Below the pieces are notes generated by a model. It saw only the letters and a program-made list of their open reading frames with translations, was not told the origin of the DNA and did no database searches. Below, piece after piece: positions 30,908 to 43,127 of a stretch of 64,000 bases of DNA. The translations under genes and the position numbers were made by a program. The DNA comes from Calonectria ilicicola (taxonomy: Eukaryota > Ascomycota > Sordariomycetes > Hypocreales > Nectriaceae): contig CP085836.1 in NCBI GenBank assembly GCA_020809705.1, forward strand, positions 124,001-188,000. Direction: 5' to 3'. The first letter of the stretch is position 1, and each line of letters starts with the position of its first letter.

Positions 30908-32350
30908 TAGTCGGTTCCAAAAGTTCCGAGGAGTAGCCGAACCCCGCACCTCAACACCAACATACCCAAAATCACATCCCTTCTTCAACGTCAAATAAAT
31001 TAATGAAAATAATGCCAAATGGGTCATGTTCCTAATCAATTGCCTCATAAGAGAACGAGGATTGTAACGGCGTACAGATGCGGCCGGGCCGCCCCCGAAA
31101 TCGGGGTTGAGAAGGGGATTGTTACGGCTTGGTTCACCGTAGGGCTCTTGGTACAGCCGTCAACAGCACAGCCGTTACAGGGATTTCCCCCCGAGCTGTT
31201 TACGCGATTGTCGAACGTTATCAGCATCAAAAGAGTGCCAAAGACCGCCGTCGGTCAGGGCGGCCAACCGCACTTAGTGCACGCGATAAAAGACATATAT
31301 TTCGAGTCATTAGCGTTGACCCTTTTATCCAAAATAGAGAAATAGTTGAAAAAGCATGCCTTTCTTGCTCAATTACAACTTTAGATCGATACCTAAAGAA
31401 GGAAGGCATTGAACACAAAAAGGCACTGCGACGGCCAAAATTAACGCCGGAAATAGCTGCAAAAAGGCTCAAATTTGCAAAAGCTCATGTGAAAATACCC
31501 CTGTGGTTTTGGAAGCGTTGGATTTTCACGGATGAAATCACAGTCATAAAGGGACAAGGGGAGAGACAGAAGTGGGTTTTTTGCCGTAAGGTTCGTTTAA
31601 AATACTCCCTCATTCCTCCACAACTAATGACTATATAGGGAGAACGCTTACATCCGAAGTATGTACAGCCTCGAGAGAAGGCATTACGCACTTCACAGAT
31701 GTTTTAGGGCGGAATTGTGGGCTTCAGAAAGACCTCTCTTGTGCCCCTTTACAGCGACCCCGAGGTTCCACGGGGAGGCATAACCGGCCGCCGTACCCAA
31801 GCCTGCCTTGAAGAAAACCTCCCAACAATAGCAAGACCTCACGATACCTTCATCCAAGATAATGCATCCGTACACACATCTAATCTGTTTTAAATTGGCT
31901 GCGTGACTGGGCAAGAGACAACGGCATCACAGTGGTCAATTTCCCTCCTTACAGCCCTGACCTCAACCCCATAGAAAACATCTGGCCCTTAATAAAAGAG
32001 AGGACAATAAAGTCATATCCAGAGCTTATTGAGATGCCTCAAAATAATGATGCAAAGGAATTACTACGCCAAGCAGCTATTGAAGCTTGGGCAGGCATTA
32101 AAGATAGCATATTAAAGAATCTATATACATCGATGAGGGCGAGGCTAAAAGCGGTTATTGTGGCAAAGGGCTGGTATACCAAGTACTAGCATCGGTCATA
32201 AGAACCCTCTTTCTTTTTCCATCACAAAGGTATCTTCAATGAAGAAATTAGGCCTCATTTAGCTGTGAAATTAGATATTGAACTTCATGTGTTGTGACGA
32301 GGGCGTGGGTACGGTCGGGAACTCTTCGGAACTTTTGCCGCCCTACTGTA
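30908..32350 (+). mobile_element. Tc1/mariner-type element, 1.44 kb
   Basis: The left end TA-GTCGGTTCCAAAAGTTC and the right end, in reverse complement TA-CAGTAGGGCGGCAAAAGTTC, share the core CAAAAGTTCCGA(G/A)GAG, giving imperfect inverted repeats of about 30 bp. TA flanks both sides. The interior is filled by a transposase pseudogene. Size, termini and target agree with Tc1/mariner. Confidence 0.8.
31129..32189 (+). pseudogene. Tc1-type DD(34)E transposase, inactivated
   Basis: Helix-turn-helix region first (AVYAIVERYQHQKSAKDRRR, then the GRPTALS hook). The DDE domain follows: Asp1 in WIFTDEITV (about 31535), Asp2 in FIQDNASVHTS (about 31852), and Glu in YSPDLNPIENIW (about 31950-31985). 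The frame is broken several times. A TAG sits near 31700 in what is normally W-G-G (SQMF-stop-GGIV), a TGG to TAG change, and frames shift near 31638 and 31890. All three catalytic residues can still be read, so decay is recent or moderate. Confidence 0.88.
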
Positions 32351-32580
32351 AGTTACGTGTCTAGCCGGAAGAATATAGTTGCGAGTATGTGGGGAACCAC
32401 TAGACTACATCTTAGTCACGTGCCTCATTTGCACTTCTGCCTAATATCTCATCAGGTTAAAACACATATCTTTGTTTTAAATCCAACTCTGTGATATCAA
32501 GATCCAGTATTATTCTAAAATAAAATCTGACTACTCTATATAACAAACCTACTCCTCTTTATCTACTATCATCTGCAGCC

Positions 32581-35549
32581 ATGCCATCAACTGACTATAG
32601 CCCACGCCCGTACTCATTCCATTGGCAGAGCACGTCGGGTGCCAAGGTACAGGAAACAGAGCCACAGCCTGATAAATATAATTTTATATCCTTTCTTGCC
32701 ACTGCTCAGGCCTTGAAAATCGAATTCCTTCCTATTGCTTGGGAGACAGGGCGCGGTCTCATTGGCATTGGTGGGACTTCTAGGATTAGGCAATCCCTCA
32801 TAGACATAGAAACAAGCTTTGCCTTCAAAACCTATCACAAGCGAAACCAGACCGAGCAACAGGTTTTCCGGAATCTTATCACAGAGATTACTATCCTAAG
32901 CCAATCATTTATAAGGCAACATCCCCATATTGCCCAACTGCAGGGGATCTGTTGGGATATCTCCGCTGATAACGATATACCATGGCCCGTCCTGGTGTTT
33001 GAGAAGTCGCACTATGGGGACTTATACCACTTTGCCAGACATAAGGGACGACATTTAACAGCTAATGAGCGACTTAACCTGTGTATGGACATTGGAATGG
33101 CAATTATGGATATGCACTCTCACCGTAAGTATAGAATTATCCTTGTAAAAATGCTATAACTAAAATTATACTTAGAGATTATTCATGGTGACATTAAACC
33201 GCAAAATATTCTTATTTTTAGGAATAATTGTGGAAGTTATTATGCAAGAGTCATAGACTTTGGGTACTCTAGCCAATATGCCCATAACGAGCAGCAGCTT
33301 ATACTTGCACGGTCAGAGCCATGGAATGCGCCGGAGAATAACGGTCAGAATTGCTATTGGACTCCTATTGAAGCGATGAAAACCGACATTTTTTCGTTTG
33401 CGTTGCTTTGTCTGTGGCTCTTATTTGAGCCCTATTTCCAGGTAATGGTGCCACTGAACCAAAGCCTAAAAGACGAAGAATCTCGTATGAGAAGAATAAA
33501 GGCAGACGTCCTTGAATATACTCAACAAGCCTTAGTGTCTGAGGTGAACTTTAGGAACGAGATCAAGGAGGCCCTAAGGGAATTCTTTCAATTGAGTCTA
33601 TGTCAAGATCCTATGCAGCGGGAAATTGGAAGCATAAACGGACTACTTCAAAAAGTAGATTCACAAAGGTAAGTAGATCCATTATAATTGTAACAAATTT
33701 AACACTGGAGAAGATTAGTGGACAGCAAAATGAGAGAGCGGCATGGGAAGGATCCAATACGTACCGAAAATGCCATACAGAGCGGCAATTTCAAGGTAGG
33801 ATGGTTAGAAGTAAGTGGGGAATCATTTCTGATGTTCTCTAGATATAAACAGCAATTTATGATTTCTACCGCACTGACTATCGAGTTCGGTCATATATTG
33901 CCCATTGCCTTCGATACAGCCCTTTACAAACTAAACCAATCGCTCTACAGATGGCGCTTTGTTATTATATTGGCTTTGGAGTGCCAAAAGATAATAGCAA
34001 GGCTATTGATATTCTCCAAAGAAGCGGGCAGGAGGTTAAAACTATCCAAGAGATTATTGGCAATTTAGACCATAATCGTAATATATTTCAAGGAGGTATA
34101 GTATCGAGCCTACGTGACAAAGGGTTAGATCCTTCTTCAAATTTTGCAGACATATACCTTGAACAAGAAAGGGTAGATGAAGCAAAGGTTCGACTGACAG
34201 ACGAGAGAAATGATTTGAATAGCATTTGCGGCCTTGATCATGATCTTATACAAATATCAGAATCATCTCTTGCAAGTATTTATATGCTGCAAGGCCGATG
34301 GAAAGAGGCAGAGAAGATACAAATGCAAGTAATAGAGATGAGCAAGACCAAGCTAGGAGTTGACCATCTCTCTACACTGAAAAATATGGCTCCTCTTTCA
34401 GCAACATACTGGCGGCAAGGCCGATGGGAAGAGGCAGAGAAGATACAAATGCAAGTGATAGAGATGAGCAAGACCAAGCTAGGAGTTGACCATCCTCATA
34501 CACTGAAGAATATGGGCAATCTTGCATCAACATACTGTGAGCAAGGCCAATGGGAAGAGGCAGAGAAGATACAGGTACAAGTGATAGAGACAGGCAAGAC
34601 CAAGCTAGGGGTTGACCATCCCTTTATACTGACTAGTGTGTGCAATCTTGCATCAACATACTGGAATCAAGGTCGATGGGACGAGGCAGAGAAGCTATTT
34701 ATGCAAGTAATGGAGATGGGCAAGACCAAGCTAGGAGTTGACCATCCTGATACACTAACCAGTATGGTTAGTCTTGCATCGACATTTCAAAACCAAGGTC
34801 GATGGGAAGAGGCAGAGAAGCGATTTGTGCAAGTGATAGAGACTTGCAAGACCAAGCTAGGAGTTGACCATCCTCATACACTGACCAGTATGGCCAATCT
34901 TGCATCAACATACAGGGACCAAGGCCAATGGGAAGAGGCAGAGAAGCTATTTGTGCAAGTGATGGAGACCCGTAAGATCAAGCTAGGATTTAACCATCCC
35001 TCTACACTAACCAGTATGAACAATCTTGCATCAACATACTGGAATCAAGGTCGATGGGAAGAGGCAGAGAAGGTATTTGTGCAAGTGATAGAGATACGCA
35101 AGACTAAACTAGGAGTTGACCATCCTGATACACTAACTAATATGATAAATCTTGCATCAACATATAGGGACCAAGGCCGATGGGATGATGCAGAGAAGCT
35201 AGAGGTGCAAGTAATGGAGATGGGCAAGACCAAGCTAGGAGTTGACCATCCTATTACGTTGACCAGTATGTGCAATCTTGCATCAACACTTTGGAAGCAA
35301 GGCCGATGGGAAGAGGCAGAGAAGCTAGAGGTGCAAGTGATGGAGACTCGCAGGACCAAGCTGGGAGCTGATAATCCTTCTACGCTAACAAGCATGGCCA
35401 ATCTAGCTTATACTTGGAAAAGCCAAGGCCGACATAATGATGCCTTAGCCTTGATGGAGTCTTGTATTACATCTCGACGTAAGGTCTTGGGACCTATGCA
35501 TCCCGATACTATCTCATCTGTGTCTACTGTAGAAAAGTGGAGAAGTTAG
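32581..35549 (+). CDS. Protein kinase - Sel1-like - TPR protein
   Basis: Exons 32581-33124, 33176-33668, 33726-about 33814 and about 33853-35549. The first two introns have normal borders. The third either uses a weak GTGGGG donor at 33815 or marks a one-base lesion. The kinase domain spans exons 1-2: Ala-x-Lys-like FAFKTY near residue 82, HGDIKPQNIL near 185, DFGYSS, and SEPWNAPEN. All catalytic residues are present. A Sel1-like helix pair follows (MALCYYIGFGVPKDNSKAIDI). Then about ten kinesin-light-chain-type TPR units of 42 residues of the form LGVDHPDTLTSMxNLASTY, QGRWEEAEKLFVQVMET. Fungal NLR-like proteins use such repeats as sensors; here a kinase takes the NACHT or NB-ARC place. A role in non-self recognition is inference. 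Confidence 0.82.
34260..35430 (+). repeat. 126-bp tandem TPR coding repeats
   Basis: About nine units of 126 bp follow each other with very high nucleotide identity. GACCAAGCTAGGAGTTGACC and AAGAGGCAGAGAA recur in nearly every unit. Such identity points to recent duplication or gene conversion among units, known for repeat sensors of fungal NLRs. Confidence 0.85.
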
Positions 35550-37197
35550 AATGCAATCTATTTAGTGACATTGCCTTATTATCCTGATAATTTAAGATGA
35601 GTTGATCACTTTAATCAAGTAGGGAATTGCAGCCTAGGTCTTCAACGCCACAATCCGAAAATTCTAAATTTTATGCCTTGTAATGGGGATTTATATCCGT
35701 ATTAAAATAATTATTCAAATATATTGACATTGCATCTATGTCGCTATTGCAGTTTACTATCCAAGTCGGCGATCTCGACGACGGGCAGTGTAGTGTAATG
35801 TTCCGGTTATGGAATGGTCTACTACTACTACTACTGTATTAAGGCCATTCTTTTACCCGTACTACCATTATTTATGCACTGTGCCAGCTCGCCATTTTTC
35901 TATCAGAAAACAACATTTTCGTCCGTACACTCTTATCAAAAGCAATGTTGCCCAACAACGCCCTTAGCAACACTTTGAGCAATACCAAATAGCAGCCTTG
36001 AGGAATTGTAATCTATTAATAATAAACTAGTCTCAATTAATTGCAATTCCTTAAGGCCGCCCTACTTCTTATTCCAATTCCTAGAAGCTGCCTTATCTAT
36101 CCTTCCTATTCTTCTCATTGATCTAGGATTATGGATTAACCCAGAAACCAAGCTCCTTATTTGCACTAAGTCAATATGCAAATATGCACTTGGTACAGGC
36201 CCATCTTGTGTTATATCCTATTTAAAGAATAAGTATAGTATCCTACTTAGTAATAGAAAGGGCCTATCTTAGTATTTAAAGACTAGTAAGCTCCAGAGGG
36301 CAAAATCCTACTTCGGTTTCCAAGCCCACAACCGAATTTCATAATTCAAAATAGTCTTCCTACATAGCCTATTGCATATAAAACATATTAAAGAGAATTT
36401 TTTTGTCTTAACATTTAAGTGGCTGTTGTAACATGCTATTCAAGTTGGCAGTTTGCCGTACCGTTACATTCCTATTACAGTATAGCCCAACTGACAGGGA
36501 TAGCGTTACATTTCCTATTACAGTTAGCATACTAAAATTGACGAAGTTTAGCCGCACCACCTGGTGGAGCGCTGATTGGATAATGAAGCCCCTACTGCTA
36601 GCTACCAAATCTTGACTGTCCGCAAGAACCAAAAGACAAGAAAAGTAATGATAAATCATTCCAAGTCAATCTATAGAGCCCTCTCATTCAACATATTCAC
36701 TTATTTAGCGCATCTCTATTATTGTTGCTGCAATATTTGGATTGCAAGTTTTTGACCTTGTTGTCGACTCAATACCATCTAGCCAATCAGGATTTTCGTG
36801 GTCAAAACTAAACCGCATTGGGTTTCGTAGTCAAAACTAAACCGCATTGGGTTTCGCAGTCAAATCTAAACCACTTTAGGAATAGTACAACCATAAAACT
36901 GATCTAGACCATTTTTGGATCCACATTGCTTTTGACATTCATTAGGATAACATGAGATGCATAGATTGACTGTTCATTGGAGCTCCAGCCATATGCATTA
37001 AAATTCTTTTGCTTATGCTAAGCACAGCGCATTACATAATGTAAGCCTCATACCAGGAGGGGAAGGGTTTCATATGGAGAGGGGCAATAATTTCTACAAT
37101 ATCCAAATAACCTCACTAACCAAGCAGAGGAAGGAAGACCAGTATACCTCACTACAACCCTTTTACTTCTGTTTCTTTATTCTAAGATTAAGATATA
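35550..37197. other. AT-rich intergenic DNA with a 29-bp tandem repeat
   Basis: It holds the second copy of the 27-nt shared motif (35904-35930) and, at 36798-36874, two full and one partial copy of a 29-bp unit (GTAGTCAAAACTAAACCGCA plus TTGGGTTTC). No gene is supported. Confidence 0.6.
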
Positions 37198-38280
37198 ATG
37201 GAGAATACCCAATCCAGTGTCATCCCAGAAAAGCGTAAACATGGCCGGCCTCTAAAATATGCCAACCCCAGAGAAAAGACTCAGGTAAATCAAGACCAGA
37301 GACGGATGAAGCGGCAGGTAGAGGCCGCTACAAAGCGTGATCTAGCACATGCCAACTTCTACAATTCAATATCCCATCAAGAGCCAGGAGAGAATGCTAG
37401 ATCGCTAATCGACCCTCATTTTCTTGCCAATCCCATCGGCGAACCAAGTACAGATGTCTCGGAATTTCTCCCTCCTGCCAGTCCTCCGCCGCTAGACGAT
37501 ACAGAAGAGCAAGCGATATTGGATGCTGGAATACCTCTAGATGCAGTGGACTTAGCATCAGAACCAGATCATGCCAGCCTTGAACCAAACAACACTTTTG
37601 ATACGAGCTTAGAATTCCCACCCGCAGTAGAGAATGAAGCACGAGATGAAGACCAGGTCGCATCTCTTGCAGATGAGCTAGCCGAACAACTTATTAAATT
37701 TCAAGGATGCTGCAATAACTGCCACCAAACAGCAGAACATGGCCGTATGGAAGATCCGCATGAATATCTCAGCCTCGCCATGTATCTAGAATTTACACCT
37801 GCTCTAGGCCCTGACATCCTCGGCTTGGCGACTCTAGCACGCCAGGAAGATAACCTAGCTGGGAGAATGGACTCGGTAGCACGAAGAGAGGTGTTTTGTG
37901 GTATTGGTTCTAGAGGCGAGATACCTCATATAGGCTTAAGCCAAGATGATCGCGTCACCGATGAGGCTGGGGTTTCTTTTGATGTGGATAGCATTATAGC
38001 TTTCCCAAGTTGCCTTTCAGCCGCCAAGCAGGGTATTAAATGGTCACCTACTCAAATGCCTGTATCCGACCTTCAGTCCGACCTTCATCTCCGCTCAAGG
38101 CCCGTTACATACTTTGATGCAAGCGGAAGACAACATCATGTCCACCGGTCAGTTCACCAAATTCCCCATTACACATTTGGTCGTGTTTTTGGGTTTGAAG
38201 ATATATCAGTCTACTTCCTATTCCCTAACCTATACCGAGAGGAGCAGAAGTGCAGTCGGCTTCTGTCACAAGACGAGGCC
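37198..38280 (+). pseudogene. N-terminal part of a large repeated-element protein of unknown class
   Basis: The frame from 37198 opens with a basic segment (EKRKHGRPLKYANPREKTQV), then an acidic disordered stretch, one Cys/His cluster (CCNNCHQTAEHG) and a conserved-looking domain. That domain reads FDVDSIIAFPSCLSAAKQGI, DLQSDLHLRSRPVTY, VHQIPHYTFGRVFGFEDISV and YFLFPNLYREEQKCSRL. I associate this domain, from memory and without a search, with long multi-copy fungal proteins; the transposon class is uncertain. Coding similarity stops at about 38280, where LINE sequence begins, and the fused frame ends at 38313. The gene is therefore truncated by insertion. Confidence 0.55.
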
Positions 38281-39103
38281 AGGGGTAGGCATAATAACTG
38301 TGTTGTGCGATGAAGAGGGCAGAAGGCTCTCACTACGGTCGGCTAATATTAACATTGTACGTATGTGTGGTACACACGTGACTCCACACATGACTACCTG
38401 TGTGACCTGTGACACTAAGACCCCTGGAAGCCCTTGCAACCACTGTGGGGAAATAGCAGATATAAATCACGAAGATATTTGCAAGGTAGCTACTAAAAGG
38501 TGGATCCAACGCCATAATCAGATCAATCAGGCCCTGTAACGGAGTAGACCCTAGCCACTACACCAAAAGGATATGCGTTGTGATGTCAACAACATCACAA
38601 CCAGCTAGAGTATATATGTGACACAGTTAGGACTGTGACAGGCCCTCAAGAAAGCCCTAGAAAGCAACCCTACCTTAGAGGTTGAAATGGAGCCCCTTAT
38701 TGACCCTAGCCTTAACCTAAAGGCAGACTTCTCTATTCTCAAGGGCTCTAACCGCTATTACTATGACCTACAAGTTGTAGCTATTAACAGCCAAGAAAGG
38801 GATACCCAAGAGATCCTAGCTACTGCAGCCAAGGATAAACTAAGGAAATACAAAGCCTTAGACCCCTTCTTCCAACCCTTAATCTTCTCTGCTGGGGGCC
38901 TAATGGAGCTAGAAACAGCTAAAAGCTATAAAAAGCTCCAGGAAGTAATAGGGAAAATAGCAGCCAGCCAGCTTGACACCTCTATTGGCCTTACACTTAG
39001 TAAGTTTAGAGCCCAGGCAGCTAGCTCTATAGCTATTAGCCCTACTAAAAACCCGATTCTTATTCCTAAAGGGCTAAGGGCCAGCCTTTTCAACCAAAAC
39101 TAA
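38281..39103 (+). pseudogene. 5'-truncated non-LTR retrotransposon, restriction-like endonuclease end
   Basis: One frame, broken by stops around 38540-38650. It first gives the Cys-His motif of REL-type LINEs (CVTCDTKT...CNHCGEIADINHEDIC, then KRWIQRHNQINQAL). It then gives the endonuclease core LKADFSILKGSNRYYYDLQV, matching the (P/A)D-x12-D signature, and continues AAKDKLRKYKAL...PLIFSAGGLMELETA. Reverse transcriptase and upstream parts are absent, as is usual for 5'-truncated insertions. It ends at 39103 and is followed by a simple-sequence tail. A 10-bp stem hairpin (GTTGTGATGT / ACATCACAAC) lies in the broken part at about 38576-38600. Confidence 0.7.
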
Positions 39104-39111
39104 CCCCTATT

Positions 39112-39208
39112 TCACTCTCTATTTTACTCTCTATTTTGCTCTCTATTTTACTCTCTATTTTACTCTTTATTTTACTCTCCCATTTACCCTCTCTTTATTC
39201 TCTCTTTT
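39112..39208 (+). repeat. LINE 3' tail of CTCTATTTTA units
   Basis: CACTCTCTATTTTACTCTCT-type units repeat directly after the LINE stop codon. The tail is interrupted by the solo LTR at 39209 and seems to resume as CTTCTATTGCTCTATTTACC at 39506. A similar run is at 50660-50705. Confidence 0.7.
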
Positions 39209-39505
39209 TGTTATGACCCGACCACCCAAAAGGCGGTAACCATGGGCAGAACCCCAACCAATCAAACCAAACTACCCTAGACCCACATAACCAACCAATA
39301 GAAGTAAAGTCGAACGGCCCCCGTTCGACATAACCGAAGATCGCAACGAACATGATCGAATCGACTCCGTTCGACCATTGCGATAACGGGACCCTAGATA
39401 TAACAGTATATAGACGGATCAGATCCTACCGTAAGGAACGGAACTGATCAGCTTTCAATACAACTTGGTTACCTCAATTGCGATTGACTATTACCTAACG
39501 TAACA
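39209..39505 (+). mobile_element. Solo LTR (297 bp)
   Basis: It begins TGTTATGACC and ends ACGTAACA, giving complementary TGTTA/TAACA borders. Flanks CTTTT and CTTCT form a 5-bp target duplication with one change. A TATATAG box lies near 39406. It sits inside the tail of the LINE copy, so it inserted later. No gag or pol adjoins. Confidence 0.75.
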
Positions 39506-39662
39506 CTTCTATTGCTCTATTTACCATAACGCGCCTAACCATCCTGCCAACAATACAGGGGGAGCTTGGCCCTATCGGGCCAGGGCCCTCCGGGCCCACG
39601 CGCAAAGGAGCTCTTCGAAGAAGTTTTTTGTCAAGTTGTCGAGAACTCGCGTGGCCCCGCTC

Positions 39663-39790
39663 TTACCAAACGTAACACTTTTTTTAGGCCAATTAGAAGC
39701 CAGAAGCTAAGACAAATGTAGAACCAATCAGAGGCAAGAAAGTCCCTGGTCCTGGACAAAGTAACTCTTCTTCGAAGAGCACAGGGGGAG
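39663..39790 (+). repeat. Left copy of direct repeat bracketing the Helitron genes
   Basis: The stretch AACGTAACA...CCAATTA(G/A)AAGCCA...AAATGTAGAACCAATCAGAG...TCCTGGACAAAGTAACTCTT recurs at 50497-50610 in the same orientation with about 80% similarity by eye. It ends in CTTCTTCGAAGAG, a short palindrome that recurs three times within 39610-39835. Confidence 0.7.
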
Positions 39791-40008
39791 GCAAACCTAC
39801 GAGGTTTGCGCAAAGTAGCTCTTCGAAGAAGAGGAAGAGGAAACATGCACTGTTTGTGAGCGGAGGAGAGAAAATTTTATATACACTAACCTTGATTGGG
39901 TTTAGTATATCATGTAAAATATTGGAAATAGATTGGGAGGAAAAAAGGAATTAGCATAAAATATATATATTATAATAAAATAAGTCTAAAGAATACAATA
40001 AACCGGTT

Positions 40009-42370
40009 CTATTTAACCTTACGACTCTCTGCTTTCTTTTTTGTTGCAACACGGCTTCGTTGTGGACGGCCAGGTGCAACACCCACCTTCAACAAACTAG
40101 TATAGTCAGGTGCCATTAAATCTGTAGCATTGGATACTGTCGGAGAAGTTGGCTCAATTAGAGGTGCAGTTGATGCCAAAGTAATATCTGAGCTGGTTGA
40201 ATGATCATTGATGTTTTCTGTTTCTGTTGGTAGGGAGGTTGCTGAAGTAGCCAAGGACTCGGGCGAATGATCTGACGGAGGCTTCTGAAAGCGAGATCTT
40301 TTAGCAGCTGGCTGGTAGGTACTTGTATTGCCACGCTTCAACAAAGCTGGTGATACTTGCTCACTAGTATCAGATACAACCAATAAAGGATTGGAGGTCT
40401 CTTCCACTGAGGTTGCAGTAATATCTACCTTAATTTCAGATAAAGAACCAGGGATATTCTGGTTCAGGCTATCTGGAATTTGTGTGATAGTTGGTGCTTG
40501 GCCCGATAGTGACCCTGTATGCTCTAGTGCAAGTGCTGGCGATCCAAGATTTTGGGTTAATAAAAGACCATGAGTGGAACTCAAGCTGCCAATGTCCCCA
40601 GTAATGGAGCTTGGATCAGATGTACTAGCTGAAGCCGCGATTATGGAAGATTGTGGTGTAGGTTCTAATTGGGTGGTGTCCGATTGGCAACTATCAATCA
40701 TAGAGGGCTGCTCTGGGCTCGGGTCAGCCTGGTTGCTCTGCGGTGTGCGTGGCTTGTCTGACTTGGGGTCGTTGTCGGTGGCGGGGCCATATTCAGAACT
40801 AACTGTGGGATTCTCCGAGGAAAAGGCTTCTTCAGCTATCACTGTCTGTGGAATAGATAAGCCGGGCAAATTATTGCCCATCGATGACGGTGGTGTATGG
40901 TAGCCATTATTAAGTAATTGATCTGAGCATGTGACATTTTGCTTGGGCTTAGTTGGAAGCAATTTCGGACTGGCATCGTAGATATCCGAGAAGTCTGAGA
41001 TATCAGATATACCATCAAGTAGATCATCTAGTTCCTTGGAAGAAAGAATGGTAGCGCTAGATGTTGAAGTAATAGAAGTTAAATTAGTAGTTGGTGTAGA
41101 TGAATGTAAAAGATGAGAAGTCTTGCTGGGAGTCTGGAATAAATTCGCAGGCGGCCCCTGAACATGAGATGCAGGGCCAGAATTCTGAGAAAACCACACC
41201 TCCTTAGAGCTAGACACAGGAGGAGTAGACAGAGGTGCCCCAGCGCAAGGCGTACTAGGCATGGCCGATGTGGGTGTAACTGGAAGTGTGGGCACATCTG
41301 CTCCGCTTGTAAATGACATAAACCGAGCCATATCATCGTCGAGAGATGTTAATGGGGTAGGAATAGATGGCGTCGATAGAGCTGGTATTGTTGGCGGTTC
41401 CTGATCGAGAATACGCAGATCCTTCTCCATAAAGCTCCATGAATCTGGAACAACAATGAAAATATAGTCTTTTTTAGACTTTGGCGGTGTAACCATAAGA
41501 TCATGATCTAATAGACCAGCTACCTTGCCGGTACAAGTAAAGTATGTATTTGGTTGGAATTGAGTGTCTTGCTTTTGGATCATCTTGGTGCAGAGAGACT
41601 TCCAAGGCTCAGCATAAACCGGAAAGATGACAAAGACGCGAAAGGGGTGAAAACCACGACTTGGAGTTGTGGACGAGCCGGAGGGTGATATATAAGTGGA
41701 AAGCTTAATAAATCCACAACATTTAAGCTGAATATCTCCTAGGGCGGAGATAGCTGAGCTGTGCAGAAGCGTAGAGCCAGAGCCGATAATAGGCCCAGTA
41801 AAGCTGACAATAGGCGAGATGGAAGGGAAGATATTGGCTGTGCTTAAATCTCCTAGCAAAATACTACAAGAAAGAAACCGTTATAATTAGCAACAGATAA
41901 GAAAGAAAAGGCAATAAATACACGTACTGTTGGTAACTATGATCGCGGACAAGGAGTGCCGGGATAGTATAGTTACTTATACGATGTGGTTGGTGCGGAT
42001 TCTTAATCTTCCACGTTAGAGCAGATGGATGCACACGGCCGCTCATAAAAAACCATTGACCCTTCCAATTTTTAGAAAATACACTTCGAGGGAAAATAGA
42101 TATATTCAAGCTGAAATTCATATAAGGACATGCAGGGTCACCCAGCTTGTGCTGAGACTGAAGCAGTGCATACTTTGCTGATAAAAGCCACTCGGGTGGA
42201 GGTAAATAGACACGAGAAATCGCTTCAGCATTTAAACCATGCAGGCGCTGTTGATCCTTTGATGCAAAATAATTCAGATTATTTGGCTCAACAAAGCACG
42301 TTAAGGACATTTCGCCCCCAACAGTCCTCGTGCAAGTGTATTGACTTTGCTGAGAGATGAATGTAGACAT
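40009..42370 (-). CDS. Helitron auxiliary protein, OB-fold-like
   Basis: Exons 42370-41928 and 41863-40009, joined over a 64-nt intron (GTACGT/TGTAG), give 765 residues in frame. The first 290 residues are folded-looking, with blocks GQWFFMSGRVHPSALTW, GFHPFRVFVIFPVYAEPW and YFTCTGKVAGLLDHDLM, the last typical of an OB-type nucleic-acid-binding strand order. The remainder is Ser/Thr/Pro-rich and disordered, with a repeated short acidic motif (LLDGISDISDFSDIYD), and ends in a basic tail (RPQRSRVATKKKAESR). It is divergent to the Rep-helicase gene, and a decayed pair in the same arrangement lies at 10.1-11.8 kb, which ties it to the element. Single-stranded DNA binding during rolling-circle transposition is inference. 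Confidence 0.75.
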
Positions 42371-43127
42371 GGTAGGTAATACAGAGATTGATAAGATAGT
42401 AGGTAAGAAAGGAGGAGTAATAACCTGATTTAGAGTGGGAAAAGAGAGAGTGTAATTGTTTTTATATTTTTATTAATAAAATTCAATTTAATTAATACTA
42501 TAATAAAATTGTGTGTGAAAGTAATGTATTGTGGACATTTTAGGGCATGTGTAATAGAAAAGGTATAGTGAAATGCATATGATCAGACGGCATGCAAATA
42601 CGAAAATATTTGTATAGCCACTAGCGGAAGAAAGCCTAACCAGTGAATACTAGGTGGATAAGAAATACCATCGGTTAGACTAGTAGGTTTACGAAAGTGC
42701 GATAGAAGAAAGGAGCTATGGAGTCTATGCAGGGTACGCCAAAATCAGGTAAAGGTTGTCTATGCTGTGGGGATGTGGCTTGGAGAAGCTCCACAACACA
42801 CCAATTGATTCGAAATCAAGGGTACAATACAAGATGCATCCTGTAGGTAGTACAGTAGTAGATGTGTATTTTTATTTTCATCACACCGCTAAATCAAGAG
42901 CTTAGCGATCCAAGCTCATAGGCCCCGATTAAATGAGAGAAGAGAAAAGAGAAAAGTTGTAATATGTAAAATTAGAAAGTTGTGTGTAGATCAAGCCTAG
43001 CATTTAGCTATACAAGATACCCAATCTTTATTATAGTAAAATATTCTTAACCATATCACCTTATAGCTTATTATCTTTTACTAATAAGTAGTACTTTTAT
43101 TAAGAAATTTAAGCAACATACATACTA
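42371..43127. promoter_or_regulatory. Shared divergent promoter region of the Helitron gene pair
   Basis: 757 bp of AT-rich DNA between the divergent auxiliary and Rep-helicase start codons. No coding frame is seen. The bidirectional arrangement implies both promoters lie here; no specific motif could be assigned. Confidence 0.5.

Noticed and set aside
34260..35430. Possible CRISPR-like array
   Set aside because: The 126-bp units are in-frame TPR coding repeats without unique spacers, and the genome is eukaryotic.
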